Source: Roseovarius salinarum
GTDB lineage: Bacteria; Pseudomonadota; Alphaproteobacteria; Rhodobacterales; Rhodobacteraceae
Direction of reading: 5' to 3'
Assembly (NCBI RefSeq): GCF_002834145.1
Contig: NZ_PHNT01000016.1
Span: forward strand, 1 to 64,000
Length of the DNA: 64,000 nt
This document shows, piece by piece, positions 7,069 through 16,748 of this stretch. Under the pieces are notes generated by a model. It worked only from the letters and a program-made list of their open reading frames with translations, ran no database searches and was not told the DNA's origin. Every line of letters starts with the position of its first letter. Position 1 is the first letter of the stretch. Both the position numbers and the translations under genes were made by a program.

Positions 7069-9030
7069 ATGACCGACCTTCTTTCCGGCCACGACCCTGA
7101 CAGCGGCGACTACGACGCCACCCAGATCGAGGTGCTCGAGGGGCTGGAGCCCGTGCGCAAGCGCCCCGGCATGTACATCGGCGGCACCGATGACCGGGCG
7201 CTGCACCACCTCGTCGCCGAGGTCCTCGACAACGCGATGGACGAGGCCGTCGCCGGCCACGCCAGCCGGATCGAGGTGACGCTGCACGCCGATCACGCGG
7301 TGACCGTCCGCGACAACGGCCGGGGCATCCCCATCGACCCGCACCCGAAGTTCCCCGGGAAATCCGCGCTCGAGGTGATCCTGTGCACCCTGCATTCGGG
7401 CGGCAAGTTCTCGGGCAAGGCCTACCAGACATCGGGCGGCCTGCACGGCGTGGGCGCCAGCGTGGTCAACGCGCTGTCGGAATCGATGGTGGTGCAGGTG
7501 GCCCGCAACAAGGAGCTCCACGAACAGCGCTTCGCGCGCGGCATCCCGCTCGGCCCGGTGCAGAAGGTGGGGCAGGCCCCCAACCGGCGCGGCACCACCG
7601 TGACCTTCCGCGCCGACGCCGAGATCTTCGGCCAGAACCGCTTCAAGCCGGCGCGGCTGTTCCAGTCGATCCGCTCGAAGGCCTACCTGTTCTCGGGCGT
7701 CGAGATCCGCTGGAAATCCGAGGTCGACGACGGCGAGACCCCGGCCGAGGCCACCTTCCACTTCCCCGGCGGGCTGGCCGACTACCTGCGCGAGACGCTG
7801 GGCGAGGCGACGACCTATGCCGCCCAGCCCTTCGCCGGCACGGTGGATTTCCAGGAACGCTTCGGCAGCCCCGGCAAGGTGGAATGGGCGATCAACTGGA
7901 CGCCCGCGCGCGATGGCTTCCTGCAAAGCTACTGCAACACCGTGCCCACGCCCGAGGGCGGCACGCATGTCGCGGGCTTCTGGGCGGCGATCCTGAAGGG
8001 CATCAAGGCCTACGGCGAACTGGCGAACAACCGCAAGGCCGCGCAGATCACGCGCGAGGACCTGCAGGTGGGCGGCTGCGCGCTGGTGTCATGCTTCATC
8101 CGCGAGCCCGAGTTCGTGGGCCAGACCAAGGACAGGCTGGCCACCGCCGAGGCCTCGAAGCTGGTGGAGAACGCCGTGCGCGACCACTTCGACAACTGGC
8201 TGGCGACCGACCCGAAGGCGGCCGGCGCGATCCTCGATTTCCTCGTGCTCAGGGCCGAGGAACGCCAGCGCCGCAAGCAGGAGAAGGAGACGCAGCGCAA
8301 GTCCGCCACCAAGAAGCTGCGCCTGCCCGGCAAGCTGGTGGACTGCACCGACCAGAGCCGCGACGGCACCGAGCTGTTCATCGTCGAGGGGGATTCGGCG
8401 GGCGGCTCGGCCAAGCTGGCGCGCGACCGCAAGACGCAGGCGCTGCTGCCGCTGCGGGGCAAGATCCTCAACGTCCTCGGCGCGGCCTCCTCCAAGCTGG
8501 GCTCGAACCAGGAGATCAACGACCTCACGCAGGCGCTGGGCACCGGGCTGGGCACGCGCTTTCGCCTCGACGACCTGCGCTACGACCGCGTGATCATCAT
8601 GACCGATGCCGACGTGGACGGGGCGCACATCGCCTCGCTGCTGATGACGTTCTTCTTCACGCAGATGCGCCCGATGATCGACGCGGGCCACCTCTACCTC
8701 GCCTGCCCGCCGCTCTACCGCGTCACGCAGGGGGCCAAGCGGGTCTATTGCCTCGACGAGGCCGAAAAGGACGCGGCGGTGCAGCAGGGCCTGGGCGGCA
8801 AGGGCAAGGTCGACGTGGCCCGCTTCAAGGGCCTGGGCGAGATGGACGCCAAGGACCTGAAGGAAACCACGATGGACCCGAGAACCCGCAAGCTGATCCG
8901 GGTGACCATCGACGAGGACGAGCCGGGCGAGACCGGCGACCTGGTGGAACGGCTGATGGGCAAGAAGCCGGAATTGCGGTTCCAGTATATCTCGGAGAAC
9001 GCCAGGTTTGTTGAGGAGCTCGACGTCTGA
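7069..9030 (+). CDS. parE: DNA topoisomerase IV subunit B
   Basis: ParE is the ATPase subunit of topoisomerase IV, which decatenates daughter chromosomes with ParC. The 653-aa protein has the GHKL ATPase motifs EVLDNAMDEA (about 51-60), VRDNGRGIP (about 83-91) and GGLHGVGASVVNALS, then the TOPRIM domain with FIVEGDSAGGSAK and MTDADVDGAHIASLL. The C-terminus QYISENARFVEELDV is typical. The length and the absence of the GyrB insert favour ParE over GyrB. It is monocistronic; parC is not in the window. Confidence 0.94.
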   Translation: MTDLLSGHDPDSGDYDATQIEVLEGLEPVRKRPGMYIGGTDDRALHHLVAEVLDNAMDEAVAGHASRIEVTLHADHAVTVRDNGRGIPIDPHPKFPGKSALEVILCTLHSGGKFSGKAYQTSGGLHGVGASVVNALSESMVVQVARNKELHEQRFARGIPLGPVQKVGQAPNRRGTTVTFRADAEIFGQNRFKPARLFQSIRSKAYLFSGVEIRWKSEVDDGETPAEATFHFPGGLADYLRETLGEATTYAAQPFAGTVDFQERFGSPGKVEWAINWTPARDGFLQSYCNTVPTPEGGTHVAGFWAAILKGIKAYGELANNRKAAQITREDLQVGGCALVSCFIREPEFVGQTKDRLATAEASKLVENAVRDHFDNWLATDPKAAGAILDFLVLRAEERQRRKQEKETQRKSATKKLRLPGKLVDCTDQSRDGTELFIVEGDSAGGSAKLARDRKTQALLPLRGKILNVLGAASSKLGSNQEINDLTQALGTGLGTRFRLDDLRYDRVIIMTDADVDGAHIASLLMTFFFTQMRPMIDAGHLYLACPPLYRVTQGAKRVYCLDEAEKDAAVQQGLGGKGKVDVARFKGLGEMDAKDLKETTMDPRTRKLIRVTIDEDEPGETGDLVERLMGKKPELRFQYISENARFVEELDV

Positions 9031-9597
9031 CCAGGCTGGGCCGGATTACCGCGCCGTAGGGCGGGCTGCAGCCCGCCATTGCCCAAATTCACCACTCTTA
9101 CCCCGCGCGGAATCAAGGGCGAAGCCCGCCGCGCGATCGCCGACGCGCCCCCACGCGGCGGCGATTTGGCTACCGCAGGCGCATGGCACGAACTTCGTCC
9201 GGACATGGCGACCATAAAGCAGACCATCCCCACCGCCGGATCGCCCCCGCGCCCGTCGGCCATCGCGCGGCTGGATCGGTCTGTGGGGGGTGACGGTAAG
9301 TGCGCGTTTGCGCGTTATTGGGGAATAGCCGTGCGCGCTACTGGACCTACACTCTCGCTCGCGCGGGGCCGGGTAAGTGGCGTCATCCGCCACTCTCTTG
9401 CCGGCACCGCCCGGCCCGTTCACCCCGCCCGACGCCGCCGCGGGCACCGACGCGATACCGACATCGTCCCGACACGGTGCCGCAACGCCGATTTTCCGTG
9501 AAACCAACGGTTTAACCCCGGGGCGCCCCGCCGCCGACGCCGGGGCGGGCGTCTTTTGCGTCTACCCGCCCGGGGCCGGGGCTGGTATCGTCGCGGC
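9031..9597. other. 567-bp noncoding stretch after parE
   Basis: No convincing gene lies here. Directly after parE is a perfect 18-bp palindrome, GGCGGGCTGCAGCCCGCC (9060-9077), preceded by GTAG, which could act as a terminator hairpin; it lacks a T-run. Near 9300 GCGCG repeats on both sides of TTT. Near 9515-9555 G+C-rich inverted segments are followed by CTTTT. Frames open on both strands have proline/arginine-biased compositions typical of noncoding high-G+C DNA. Confidence 0.4.
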
Positions 9598-10272
9598 ATG
9601 CGCTGTGCCGTGATCCTCGCCTGCCTGTTGCTCGCCGCCTGTGGCCGCCCCCTGACCCCGGCCGAGGCGGCCTTTGCCACGCGCCTGCACGGGGCGACGC
9701 TGGACACCGACCGCGTGCGCTTCGTCAAGGGTGCGCCGGTGGGGTCGGTCACCTACACCCGGCAAAAACGGCCCCGGCTGGCGTGCCGCGAGCGCATCCT
9801 GCCGGAGCCGCAGGGCCGCACCGTCACCGTGTCGCCCGCGGCCATCGTCCTGCACAACAAGGTCTTTTACGACCGCGACTGGTATGCCGAGGATTACCTC
9901 GACGGTTACCCGGAGCGGATGGACCTTGTCGCGGCGATGCTGTTCGCGCACGAGATCACCCATGTCTGGCAGTGGCAGAACCGGGACGTGACGGGCTATT
10001 CGCCGATCCGCGCCCTGCGCGAGCACACCCGCGCCGACGATCCCTACCTGTTCGATGTCGACACGCAGGCCGCGTTCCTCGACTACGGTTACGAGCAGCA
10101 GGCGGGCATCGTGGAGGAATATGTCTGCTGCGCCACGCTGGACCCGGACGCGCCGCGCACCAGGCGGCTGGCCGACATGCTGCGTGGCGCCTTCCCCCTT
10201 GGCCGGCTGCCGCGGCCCGGCGCGGTGCGCCTGCCCTGGGCGGGCGCCGAGACCGAGGGCATATGCCGTTGA
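9598..10272 (+). CDS. Lipoprotein with zinc-metalloprotease-like HEITH motif
   Basis: The 224-aa product starts MRCAVILACLLLAACG, a signal peptide with a lipobox and cysteine 15, so it should be lipid-anchored in the periplasm. HEITH (118-122) matches the HExxH zinc-binding pattern, and EQQAGIVEEY (about 166-175) could supply a third, glutamate ligand as in gluzincins. Another in-frame start 42 bp upstream would place charged residues before the signal peptide, so the ATG at 9598 is preferred. I do not recognise a named family; protease activity is inferred only from the motif. Confidence 0.7.
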   Translation: MRCAVILACLLLAACGRPLTPAEAAFATRLHGATLDTDRVRFVKGAPVGSVTYTRQKRPRLACRERILPEPQGRTVTVSPAAIVLHNKVFYDRDWYAEDYLDGYPERMDLVAAMLFAHEITHVWQWQNRDVTGYSPIRALREHTRADDPYLFDVDTQAAFLDYGYEQQAGIVEEYVCCATLDPDAPRTRRLADMLRGAFPLGRLPRPGAVRLPWAGAETEGICR

Positions 10273-10276
10273 TTTT

Positions 10277-10678
10277 TCAGGGTTCCTGGATGCTTTCGAG
10301 ATAGGCCAGCAGCGCCGCCAGCGGGCGCGGCGTGGGGGTGAGCACCCCGTCGCCCACGTCGAGCGGCACCGTCTCGCCCTTCAGCAGCGCGCCGAATTCC
10401 GGCATCTCCTTGCCCGGCAGGCCGGTGCGGTCGTAGCCGTCGATCACGCTCAGGATCCGCGCCCTGGGAAAATCGCCGTTCACACCGAGTTGCGTGAGAT
10501 CGGAGGGCGCGGGCGCCATCGCCGCGGCCCAGGGGCCGTCGCCCTTGCCGGCGGGGCCGTGGCACTGCACGCAGTTTTCCATGTAGATCGCCCGGCCCTC
10601 GGGCGGTTCGGGCATGCTGGCTGTCGTGGCGCAGGCCGCCAGGACGACACCCAGCACCGTCAGGGATACGCGAATCAC
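10277..10678 (-). CDS. c-type cytochrome lipoprotein
   Basis: This is a 133-aa monohaem class I cytochrome c. The signal peptide ends in a lipobox, VVLAAC (11-16). The haem attachment motif is CVQCH (36-40), and M92 in GKEMPEF is the likely sixth haem ligand. It should sit in the periplasm anchored to a membrane and carry electrons. No oxidase or dehydrogenase lies next to it, so its partner is unknown. Its 3' end abuts the convergent metalloprotease-like lipoprotein gene with a 4-bp gap. Confidence 0.85.
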   Translation of the reverse strand: MIRVSLTVLGVVLAACATTASMPEPPEGRAIYMENCVQCHGPAGKGDGPWAAAMAPAPSDLTQLGVNGDFPRARILSVIDGYDRTGLPGKEMPEFGALLKGETVPLDVGDGVLTPTPRPLAALLAYLESIQEP

Positions 10679-10749
10679 GGGGCCTCCCTCCCTCTGGTCC
10701 GTAGTGCGCGCAGCCTAGCCGGTGGCCTGCGGGCGGACGTTGATCGGGG

Positions 10750-12324
10750 TCAACCCAGCTTGCCGGCCAGCGCGTCGTCGATCAGCTTAACGGTTTCGTC
10801 GACGCCGTAAAGCGCGATGAAGCCGCCGAAGCGGGGGCCCTGGCTTGCCCCCAGGAGCACCTCGTAGAGGGCCTTGAACCAGTCGCGCAGCGGGTCGAAG
10901 CGGTCGCGGCCGACCGAGAAAACAAGGGCTTGCAGCTCTTCGGGGTCGGCGGGGCCGTCCCAGGCGGCGAGCTTGTCGCGCAGTTCCTGCAGCGCCTCGC
11001 GTTCCGCTTCGGTGGGCGCGCGGTATTCCTTCGCCGGCGCGACGAAATCCTCGTAGTACTTCACCGCGTGCCCGGCGGCGGCGTCGAGGTCGGGGTGGGT
11101 TTCGGGGCTGGCCCCGGGGGCGTAGCGGCGGATGAAGCCCCAGAGCGTTTCCTTGTCGTGCGCGGCCGCGACGCTGGCGAGGTTGAGCAGCATCGAGAAG
11201 GGCACCACCAGGTTGCTTTCCGGCACGTCGCCCGAGTGGATGTGGTAGGCGGGGTTGTTGAGCTGCGCCTTGAGGTCCTGCCCGGGGTAGGCGCGCAGTT
11301 GCTGGTGGTATTCGTCCACCGCCTTGGGGATCACGTCGAAGTAGAGCCGCTTGGCCGTGCGCGGCTTGAGATACATGAAGTAGGACAGGCTTTCGGGCGA
11401 GGCGTAGGTCAGCCACTCCTCCATGCTCAGCCCGTTGCCCTTGGACTTCGAGATCTTCTGGTTGTGCTCGTCGTTGAACAGCTCGTACGACAGCGATTCC
11501 GGCGGGCGCTTGCCCAGCGCGCGGCAGATCCTGGACGACACCTTCACGCTGTCGATCAGGTCCTTGCCGGACATCTCGTAATCGACCTCCAGCGCGGCCC
11601 AGCGCAGGGCCCAGTCGGGTTTCCATTGCATCTTCACGTTGCCCCCCGTCACGGGAACTTCCACGCGTTCGCCGTCGGGCTCTTCATATACGATGGTGCC
11701 CCTGGCCACGTTGCGCTCCAGCGTCGGCACCTGCAGGACATGGCCTGTCTTGGGGCTGACGGGCAGGAAGGGGGAATAGGTCTTCTGGCGTTCCTCGCCC
11801 AGCGTGGGCAGCATGATTTCCATGATCTTGTCGAACCGCTCCAGCGCCACCAGGAGCATGTCGTCGAAGCGGCCCGACTGGTAATAGGCCGTGGCCGAGG
11901 CGAATTCGTAGTCGAACCCGTAGCTGTCGAGGAAGGCGCGAAGGCGCGCGTTGTTGTGCGCGCCGAAGCTGTCATGCGTGCCGAACGGGTCACGCACCTG
12001 CGTCAGCGGCAGGTTCAGGTCCTCCTCCATCCGCTCCCGGTTCGGCACGTTGGTGGGCACCTTGCGCAGCCCGTCCATGTCGTCGGAGAAACACACCAGC
12101 TTGGTGGGAATGTCGCTGATGACCTCGAAGGCGTGGCGCACCATGGTGGTGCGCGCCACCTCGCCGAAGGTGCCGATATGCGGCAGCCCCGAGGGGCCGT
12201 AGCCGGTTTCGAACAGCACGAAGCCCTTTTCCGGCGGGGCCTTTTCATAGCGTTTGAGCACGCGGCGCGCCTCTTCAAAAGGCCAGGCTTTCGAGGCGAG
12301 GGCGGCGTCGCGCAGGTCGGACAT
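10750..12324 (-). CDS. lysK: Lysyl-tRNA synthetase, class I
   Basis: Class I LysRS charges tRNA-Lys and replaces the class II enzyme in many alphaproteobacteria and archaea. The 524-aa protein has the HIGH-type motif in [10 protein letters not shown] (about 46-55) and the KMSKS-type motif [11 protein letters not shown] (about 290). Both belong to class I; no class II motifs are seen. It is monocistronic and divergent from the TerB-like gene. Confidence 0.95.
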   Translation of the reverse strand: MSDLRDAALASKAWPFEEARRVLKRYEKAPPEKGFVLFETGYGPSGLPHIGTFGEVARTTMVRHAFEVISDIPTKLVCFSDDMDGLRKVPTNVPNRERMEEDLNLPLTQVRDPFGTHDSFGAHNNARLRAFLDSYGFDYEFASATAYYQSGRFDDMLLVALERFDKIMEIMLPTLGEERQKTYSPFLPVSPKTGHVLQVPTLERNVARGTIVYEEPDGERVEVPVTGGNVKMQWKPDWALRWAALEVDYEMSGKDLIDSVKVSSRICRALGKRPPESLSYELFNDEHNQKISKSKGNGLSMEEWLTYASPESLSYFMYLKPRTAKRLYFDVIPKAVDEYHQQLRAYPGQDLKAQLNNPAYHIHSGDVPESNLVVPFSMLLNLASVAAAHDKETLWGFIRRYAPGASPETHPDLDAAAGHAVKYYEDFVAPAKEYRAPTEAEREALQELRDKLAAWDGPADPEELQALVFSVGRDRFDPLRDWFKALYEVLLGASQGPRFGGFIALYGVDETVKLIDDALAGKLG

Positions 12325-12383
12325 CGGTCAGGGCTCCGGGCTGGGGGCCGCGCGTGTCTTGCGCGCGGGTCCGCGGCTTCCTA

Positions 12384-12412
12384 TTGCCCGCGTGACGGAC
12401 AGTCAATATTCT
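12384..12412 (+). promoter_or_regulatory. Putative promoter of the TerB-like/ldt operon
   Basis: TTGCCC (12384-12389), a 17-bp spacer and TATTCT (12407-12412) form a good sigma-70-type promoter reading rightward, 33 bp before the TerB-like start codon. Confidence 0.5.
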
Positions 12413-12445
12413 GCGCCGCAACATGGCGCTTGGAAAGGACACCGC

Positions 12446-12871
12446 ATGGCCGACGAGATTCCGCACCCGCTGACACCGCAGGATTGCCTCGTTGCGGTCA
12501 TGATCGCGGTATCCGCCTCCGATGAGAACATCCTCACGGCCGAACTCGTCAAGATCGAAGGTCAGATCAATCACCTGCCGGTGTTCGGCGACTACGACAC
12601 GGACCGTCTCAACAGCATGTCGCAGATGGTGTTCGACCTGTTCGCCGAGGAGGACGGCCTCGATGCGCTGTTCGGTCTGCTGCGCGACAACCTGCCGGAA
12701 ACGCTGCACGAAACGGCCTATGCCCTGGCCTGCGACGTGGCCGCGGCGGACGGCAAGCTGCAGGAAACGGAGCTGCGGTTCCTGGCCGAGATCCGGCACG
12801 AGCTGACCATCGATCGCCTGCACGCGGCCGCCATCGAACGCGGGGCGCGGGCGCGGCACATGACGGCATGA
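12446..12871 (+). CDS. TerB-like helical protein
   Basis: The 141-aa protein is predicted to be mostly alpha-helical and shows the TerB-like pattern of acidic loops near helix starts: SASDENILTAEL near the N-terminus and DVAAADGKLQETELRFL near residue 100. Members of this broad superfamily are linked to tellurite resistance or envelope stress, but most have no known function. It has no signal peptide. The ATG at 12446 follows GGAAAGG. Its stop overlaps the L,D-transpeptidase start (ATGA), so the two are coupled. Confidence 0.65.
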   Translation: MADEIPHPLTPQDCLVAVMIAVSASDENILTAELVKIEGQINHLPVFGDYDTDRLNSMSQMVFDLFAEEDGLDALFGLLRDNLPETLHETAYALACDVAAADGKLQETELRFLAEIRHELTIDRLHAAAIERGARARHMTA

Positions 12872-13284
12872 TCCGCGCGCTCGCGCTCGTCGTTGCCCTG
12901 GCGCTCGCGGCGCCGGCCCTGGCCGCGCCGCTTCTGGCGCGCATCGACCTGTCCGAGCAGGAAATGACCGTTTTCGTCGAGGGGCGCGAGCGCCACCGCT
13001 GGCCCGTATCCACGGCCCGCGCGGGCAAGGTCACGCCCACGGGGCTGTTCATGATCGGCACGATGAAGCGGATGCACTATTCCACGATCTACCACGGCGC
13101 GCCGATGCCGTGGTCGATGTTCTTTCACGGCAACTACGCCATCCACGGCACGACCGAGGTCGAGCGTCTGGGCCGCCCGGCCTCGGCGGGCTGCGTGCGC
13201 CTGCACCCCGACCACGCCGAGCGGCTGTTCAAGCTGGTCCTGGCCCACGGGCGCGAGAACACGCTGGTCGAGATCGTCAGGTGA
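12868..13284 (+). CDS. L,D-transpeptidase (YkuD domain)
   Basis: This 138-aa protein has a signal peptide (about 1-22) and a complete YkuD active site: HGNYAIHG (87-94) and SAGCVRLH (107-113), with H93, catalytic C109 and R111. Such enzymes make 3-3 peptidoglycan cross-links or attach envelope proteins in the periplasm. It is short, essentially a bare catalytic domain without LysM or other binding modules. It is translationally coupled to the upstream TerB-like gene. Confidence 0.88.
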   Translation: MIRALALVVALALAAPALAAPLLARIDLSEQEMTVFVEGRERHRWPVSTARAGKVTPTGLFMIGTMKRMHYSTIYHGAPMPWSMFFHGNYAIHGTTEVERLGRPASAGCVRLHPDHAERLFKLVLAHGRENTLVEIVR

Positions 13285-13378
13285 CCGGGGCGCGGGCCGG
13301 GCACCGCGGCCAAATTCGCCGTTTTCATTCGCGCCAAAAACCGCTCTAAATGGGCGCGCGTCACAAGAGGGGGGAAGC

Positions 13379-13615
13379 ATGCGCTGCGTCTTCGTGAACA
13401 TCCGTTGCAAGCCGGGCACGTCGTATCGCGTGGCCGAGGACATCGCGCTGCGCGAGATCCACTCGGAGCTTTATTCCACCAGCGGGCCGTTCGACCTGCT
13501 GATGAAGCTCTACATCCCCGAGTCCGAGGACGTGGGCAAGTACATCAACGACAACCTGCTCGACATCGAGGGCATCGAGCGGACCGAGACGACGCTGACC
13601 TTCAAGGCGTTCTGA
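13379..13615 (+). CDS. Stand-alone Lrp/AsnC ligand-binding (RAM) domain protein
   Basis: The 78-aa protein is a single alpha-beta RAM domain: MRCVFVNIRCKPGTSY, then EIHSELYSTSGPFDLLMKLY and a C-terminal IEGIERTETTLTFKAF. It has no helix-turn-helix, so it cannot bind DNA alone. Such proteins bind amino acids or modulate full-length Lrp partners. The gene lies 35 bp upstream of the branched-chain amino acid type ABC transporter operon, so a sensing link to that transporter is plausible but inferred. Confidence 0.8.
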   Translation: MRCVFVNIRCKPGTSYRVAEDIALREIHSELYSTSGPFDLLMKLYIPESEDVGKYINDNLLDIEGIERTETTLTFKAF

Positions 13616-13650
13616 GACAATAAACCGGACCAACAAGGGAGACGGGACAA

Positions 13651-14793
13651 ATGAAACTGAGATCACTGATCGCGGCGGCCTGCATCGGCGCGCTGGGCAC
13701 GGCGGCGGCCGCGTCCGAGGATACCGTCAAGGTGGGCATGATCACCACGCTGTCGGGCGGCGGCGCCGGGCTGGGCATCGACGTGCGCGACGGCTTCCTG
13801 CTGGCCATCGAGCAGGCGGGCCGCGACGACATCGAGGTCGTCGTCGAGGACGACCAGCGCAAGCCCGACATCGCCGTGCAGCTTGCCGACAAGATGATCC
13901 AGTCCGAAAAGGTCGACGTGCTCACCGGCATCATCTGGTCGAACCTCGCCATGGCCGTGGTGCCCAGTGCCACGGCCCGCGGCAAGTTCTACCTGTCGCC
14001 CAACGCCGGGCCGTCGAAGCTGGCCGGTCAGGGCTGCCATCCCAATTACTTCAACGTGGCCTGGCAGAACGACAACCTGCACGAGGCCGCCGGCGGCTAC
14101 GCCAACGACGCGGGCTTTTCCAACAGCTTCATCCTCGCGCCCAACTACCCGGCCGGGCAGGACGCGCTCGCCGGCTACAAGCGCATCTACGACGGCGAAC
14201 TGGCGGGCGAGGTCTTCACCAAGCTCGGGCAGAAGGATTATGCCAGCGAGATCGCGCAGATCCGCGCCTCGGACGCCGACAGCGTGTTCTTCTTCCTGCC
14301 CGGCGGCATGGGCATTTCCTTTCTCAAGCAGTATGCCGACAGCGGGCTCGACCTGCCGGTGGTCGGCCCGGCGTTCAGCTTTGACCAGGGCATCCTGCAG
14401 GCCGTGGGCGAGGCCGCGCTGGGCGTGAAGAACACCAGCCAGTGGTCGAAGGATCTCGACAACGCGGCCAACACGGCCTTCGTCGCGGCGTTCCAGGCCG
14501 AATACGGCCGGCTGCCCTCGCTCTATGCAAGCCAGGGCTACGACACGGCCAACCTTCTCATGTCGGCGATGGACGCCGCCGACGTGGGTGACGCCGAAGG
14601 CTTCCGCGCCGCCCTGAAGGCCGCCGATTTCGACAGTGTTCGCGGCGACTTCGAATTCGCGGCGAACAATCACCCGGTCCAGGACATCTACGTCCGCGAG
14701 GTGATCAAGGAGGGCGATGTCTTCACCAACAGGATCATCGGCACCGCGCTGGAGGATCACAGCAACGTCTATGTCGACGACTGCAAGATGTAA
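13651..14793 (+). CDS. Branched-chain amino acid type ABC transporter, substrate-binding protein
   Basis: The 380-aa protein has a signal peptide (about 1-22) and the Peripla_BP_6 pattern: VKVGMITTLSGGGAGLGIDV at the start of the mature protein, then a type I periplasmic binding fold. It captures the substrate in the periplasm for the LivHMGF-type transporter encoded next. The subfamily is also used for amides and aromatic compounds, so branched-chain amino acids are not certain. It heads the operon, with a GGGAGACGGG ribosome-binding region. Confidence 0.88.
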   Translation: MKLRSLIAAACIGALGTAAAASEDTVKVGMITTLSGGGAGLGIDVRDGFLLAIEQAGRDDIEVVVEDDQRKPDIAVQLADKMIQSEKVDVLTGIIWSNLAMAVVPSATARGKFYLSPNAGPSKLAGQGCHPNYFNVAWQNDNLHEAAGGYANDAGFSNSFILAPNYPAGQDALAGYKRIYDGELAGEVFTKLGQKDYASEIAQIRASDADSVFFFLPGGMGISFLKQYADSGLDLPVVGPAFSFDQGILQAVGEAALGVKNTSQWSKDLDNAANTAFVAAFQAEYGRLPSLYASQGYDTANLLMSAMDAADVGDAEGFRAALKAADFDSVRGDFEFAANNHPVQDIYVREVIKEGDVFTNRIIGTALEDHSNVYVDDCKM

Positions 14794-14817
14794 CCGGCCC
14801 ACGGGCGGGCGCCGCGC

Positions 14818-15768
14818 GTGCCCGCCCCCCGGCACAAGGCCATTTCCGTGACACCCATTCTCTTCATCGAACAGGTCCTCAACGGGCTTCAGTTCGGGGT
14901 CATGCTTTTCCTCATGGCCGCCGGGCTGACGCTCGTCTTCGGGGTGATGGGGCTGATCAACCTCGCGCATGGCTCTCTCTACATGGTCGGTGCCTTCGCC
15001 GCCGCGGCCGTGGCGGGCGCGACGGGATCGTTCCTTCTGGCGCTGGTGGCGGCGCTGGCGGCGGCGGCCGCGGCGGGGACCATCGTGGAACTGGTTGTCA
15101 TACGGCGGCTCTATCACCGCGATCACCTCGACCAGGTACTGGCCACCTTCGCGCTGATCCTGATCTTCTCGGAAGGGACGCGCTGGGTCTTCGGCTCCTT
15201 CCCGCTCTACCTCAACATCCCGGATTACCTGTCCGGGCCGGTCACTCTGCCCGGCGGGATCGAGTACCCCCTCTACCGGCTGGCGATCATCGGCGTGGGG
15301 CTGGCGGTGGCCGTGGGGCTGTTCTGGCTGGTGTCCCACACGCGGCTGGGCATCCGTATCCGTGCCGGTGAATCCGACCGGGAGATGATCGCGGCGCTGG
15401 GCGTGGACATCTCGAAACTCTACACCGTGGTCTTCGCGCTGGGCGCGGCTCTGGCGGGGCTGGCCGGCGCGCTGGTGGGCGCGATCCAGTCGGTGCAGGT
15501 GGGCATGGGCGAACCGGTGCTGATCCTGGCCTTCGTGGTGATCGTCATCGGCGGCATCGGCTCGATCAAGGGTGCGCTGGTGGGGGCGCTGATGGTGGGG
15601 CTGACGGACACGCTGGGCGGTGTGCTGCTGCCGGCGCTGTTCCGGCTGTTCCTCGACAATTCGGCGGCCACGACCACCGGCTCGGCGCTGGCCTCGATGC
15701 TGATCTACATCCTGATGGCCGTGGTCCTGATCTGGCGGCCGCGCGGGCTGTTCGGGGTGGCCGCATGA
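14818..15768 (+). CDS. livH: Branched-chain amino acid type ABC transporter permease LivH
   Basis: This is an inner-membrane permease with about eight helices of the LivH type; LTLVFGVMGLINLAHGSLYM is the characteristic early motif and GGIGSIKGALVGAL the cytoplasmic loop that contacts the ATPases. The open frame starts at the GTG at 14818 (316 aa). A GTG at 14848 giving MTPILFIEQVLNG (306 aa) is an equally plausible start. Its stop overlaps livM (ATGA). Confidence 0.9.
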   Translation: MPAPRHKAISVTPILFIEQVLNGLQFGVMLFLMAAGLTLVFGVMGLINLAHGSLYMVGAFAAAAVAGATGSFLLALVAALAAAAAAGTIVELVVIRRLYHRDHLDQVLATFALILIFSEGTRWVFGSFPLYLNIPDYLSGPVTLPGGIEYPLYRLAIIGVGLAVAVGLFWLVSHTRLGIRIRAGESDREMIAALGVDISKLYTVVFALGAALAGLAGALVGAIQSVQVGMGEPVLILAFVVIVIGGIGSIKGALVGALMVGLTDTLGGVLLPALFRLFLDNSAATTTGSALASMLIYILMAVVLIWRPRGLFGVAA

Positions 15769-16748
15769 GCCGCGAGGGCTGGATCAACGCCCTGCTCCTG
15801 GCGGGGGTCGCGGGCGTGCCGCTGTGGGCCTGGGCGGTCGACGAGCCCTTCACCATCACGCTGGCCACCCGCGCGGCGATCCTCGCGCTGGCGGGCGTGG
15901 GGCTGAACATCGCGCTGGGGCTGGGCGGGCTGGTCAGCCTGGGCCACGCAGCCTTCTTCGGCATCGGCGGCTACGCCATGGGGATCCTTGCCAGCCACGC
16001 CCAGGCCTATGACCCGATCATGGAGGCGCCAATCCTGATCCAGGGCACCAAATCCATGCCGGTGATCTGGCTGGTCGCCGTGGCCGCGGCGGCGCTGGCC
16101 GCGCTGGTGATCGGGGCGCTCAGCCTGCGCACCTCGGGCGTCTACTTCATCATGATCACGCTGGCCTTCGGGCAGATGTTCTATTTCTTCGCGATCAGCT
16201 GGCCGGCCTACGGCGGCGAGGACGGGCTTTCGATCTATGTCCGCAACGGGTTCCCCGGGCTGAACACGCTCGACCCGATCCAGTTCTTCGGGCTGTGCTT
16301 CGCGCTGTTGCTGTTGGCGCTGCTGTTTTCCGCGCGGCTGGCGAAGGCACCGTTCGGGCTGGCGCTGAACGCCGCGCGGCAGGTGCCCACAAGGGTGGCG
16401 ACGGTCGGGCTCAGCCCCTTTCGCCTGCGGCTGGTGGCCTTCGTGATGTCGGGGGCGATCACCGGGCTCGCCGGCGCGCTGTTCGCCGATCTCAACCGGT
16501 TCGTCAGCCCGACAATGTTCAGCTGGCAGACCAGTGGCGAGATCATCGTGTTCGTCATCCTTGGGGGCGTGGCGCGCACCTGCGGGCCCGTCGCGGGGGC
16601 GGCGCTCTTCGTCGCGCTCGAGCACGTCCTCGGAGACCTGTCGGACTACTGGCACATCTACCTCGGCCTCATCCTGCTGGCGGTGGTGCTGTTCGCGCGC
16701 GGCGGGATCGTCGGCACGCTGGCCGGGCGGGGGCGTGCGCATGACTGA
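15765..16748 (+). CDS. livM: Branched-chain amino acid type ABC transporter permease LivM
   Basis: The 327-aa second permease has the LivM pattern GLNIALGLGGLVSLGHAAFF (about 46-65) and GVARTCGPVAGAALFVALEH as the ATPase-contact loop. It pairs with LivH to form the membrane channel. It overlaps livH by 4 bp and livG by 8 bp, so the operon is tightly coupled. Confidence 0.9.
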   Translation: MSREGWINALLLAGVAGVPLWAWAVDEPFTITLATRAAILALAGVGLNIALGLGGLVSLGHAAFFGIGGYAMGILASHAQAYDPIMEAPILIQGTKSMPVIWLVAVAAAALAALVIGALSLRTSGVYFIMITLAFGQMFYFFAISWPAYGGEDGLSIYVRNGFPGLNTLDPIQFFGLCFALLLLALLFSARLAKAPFGLALNAARQVPTRVATVGLSPFRLRLVAFVMSGAITGLAGALFADLNRFVSPTMFSWQTSGEIIVFVILGGVARTCGPVAGAALFVALEHVLGDLSDYWHIYLGLILLAVVLFARGGIVGTLAGRGRAHD

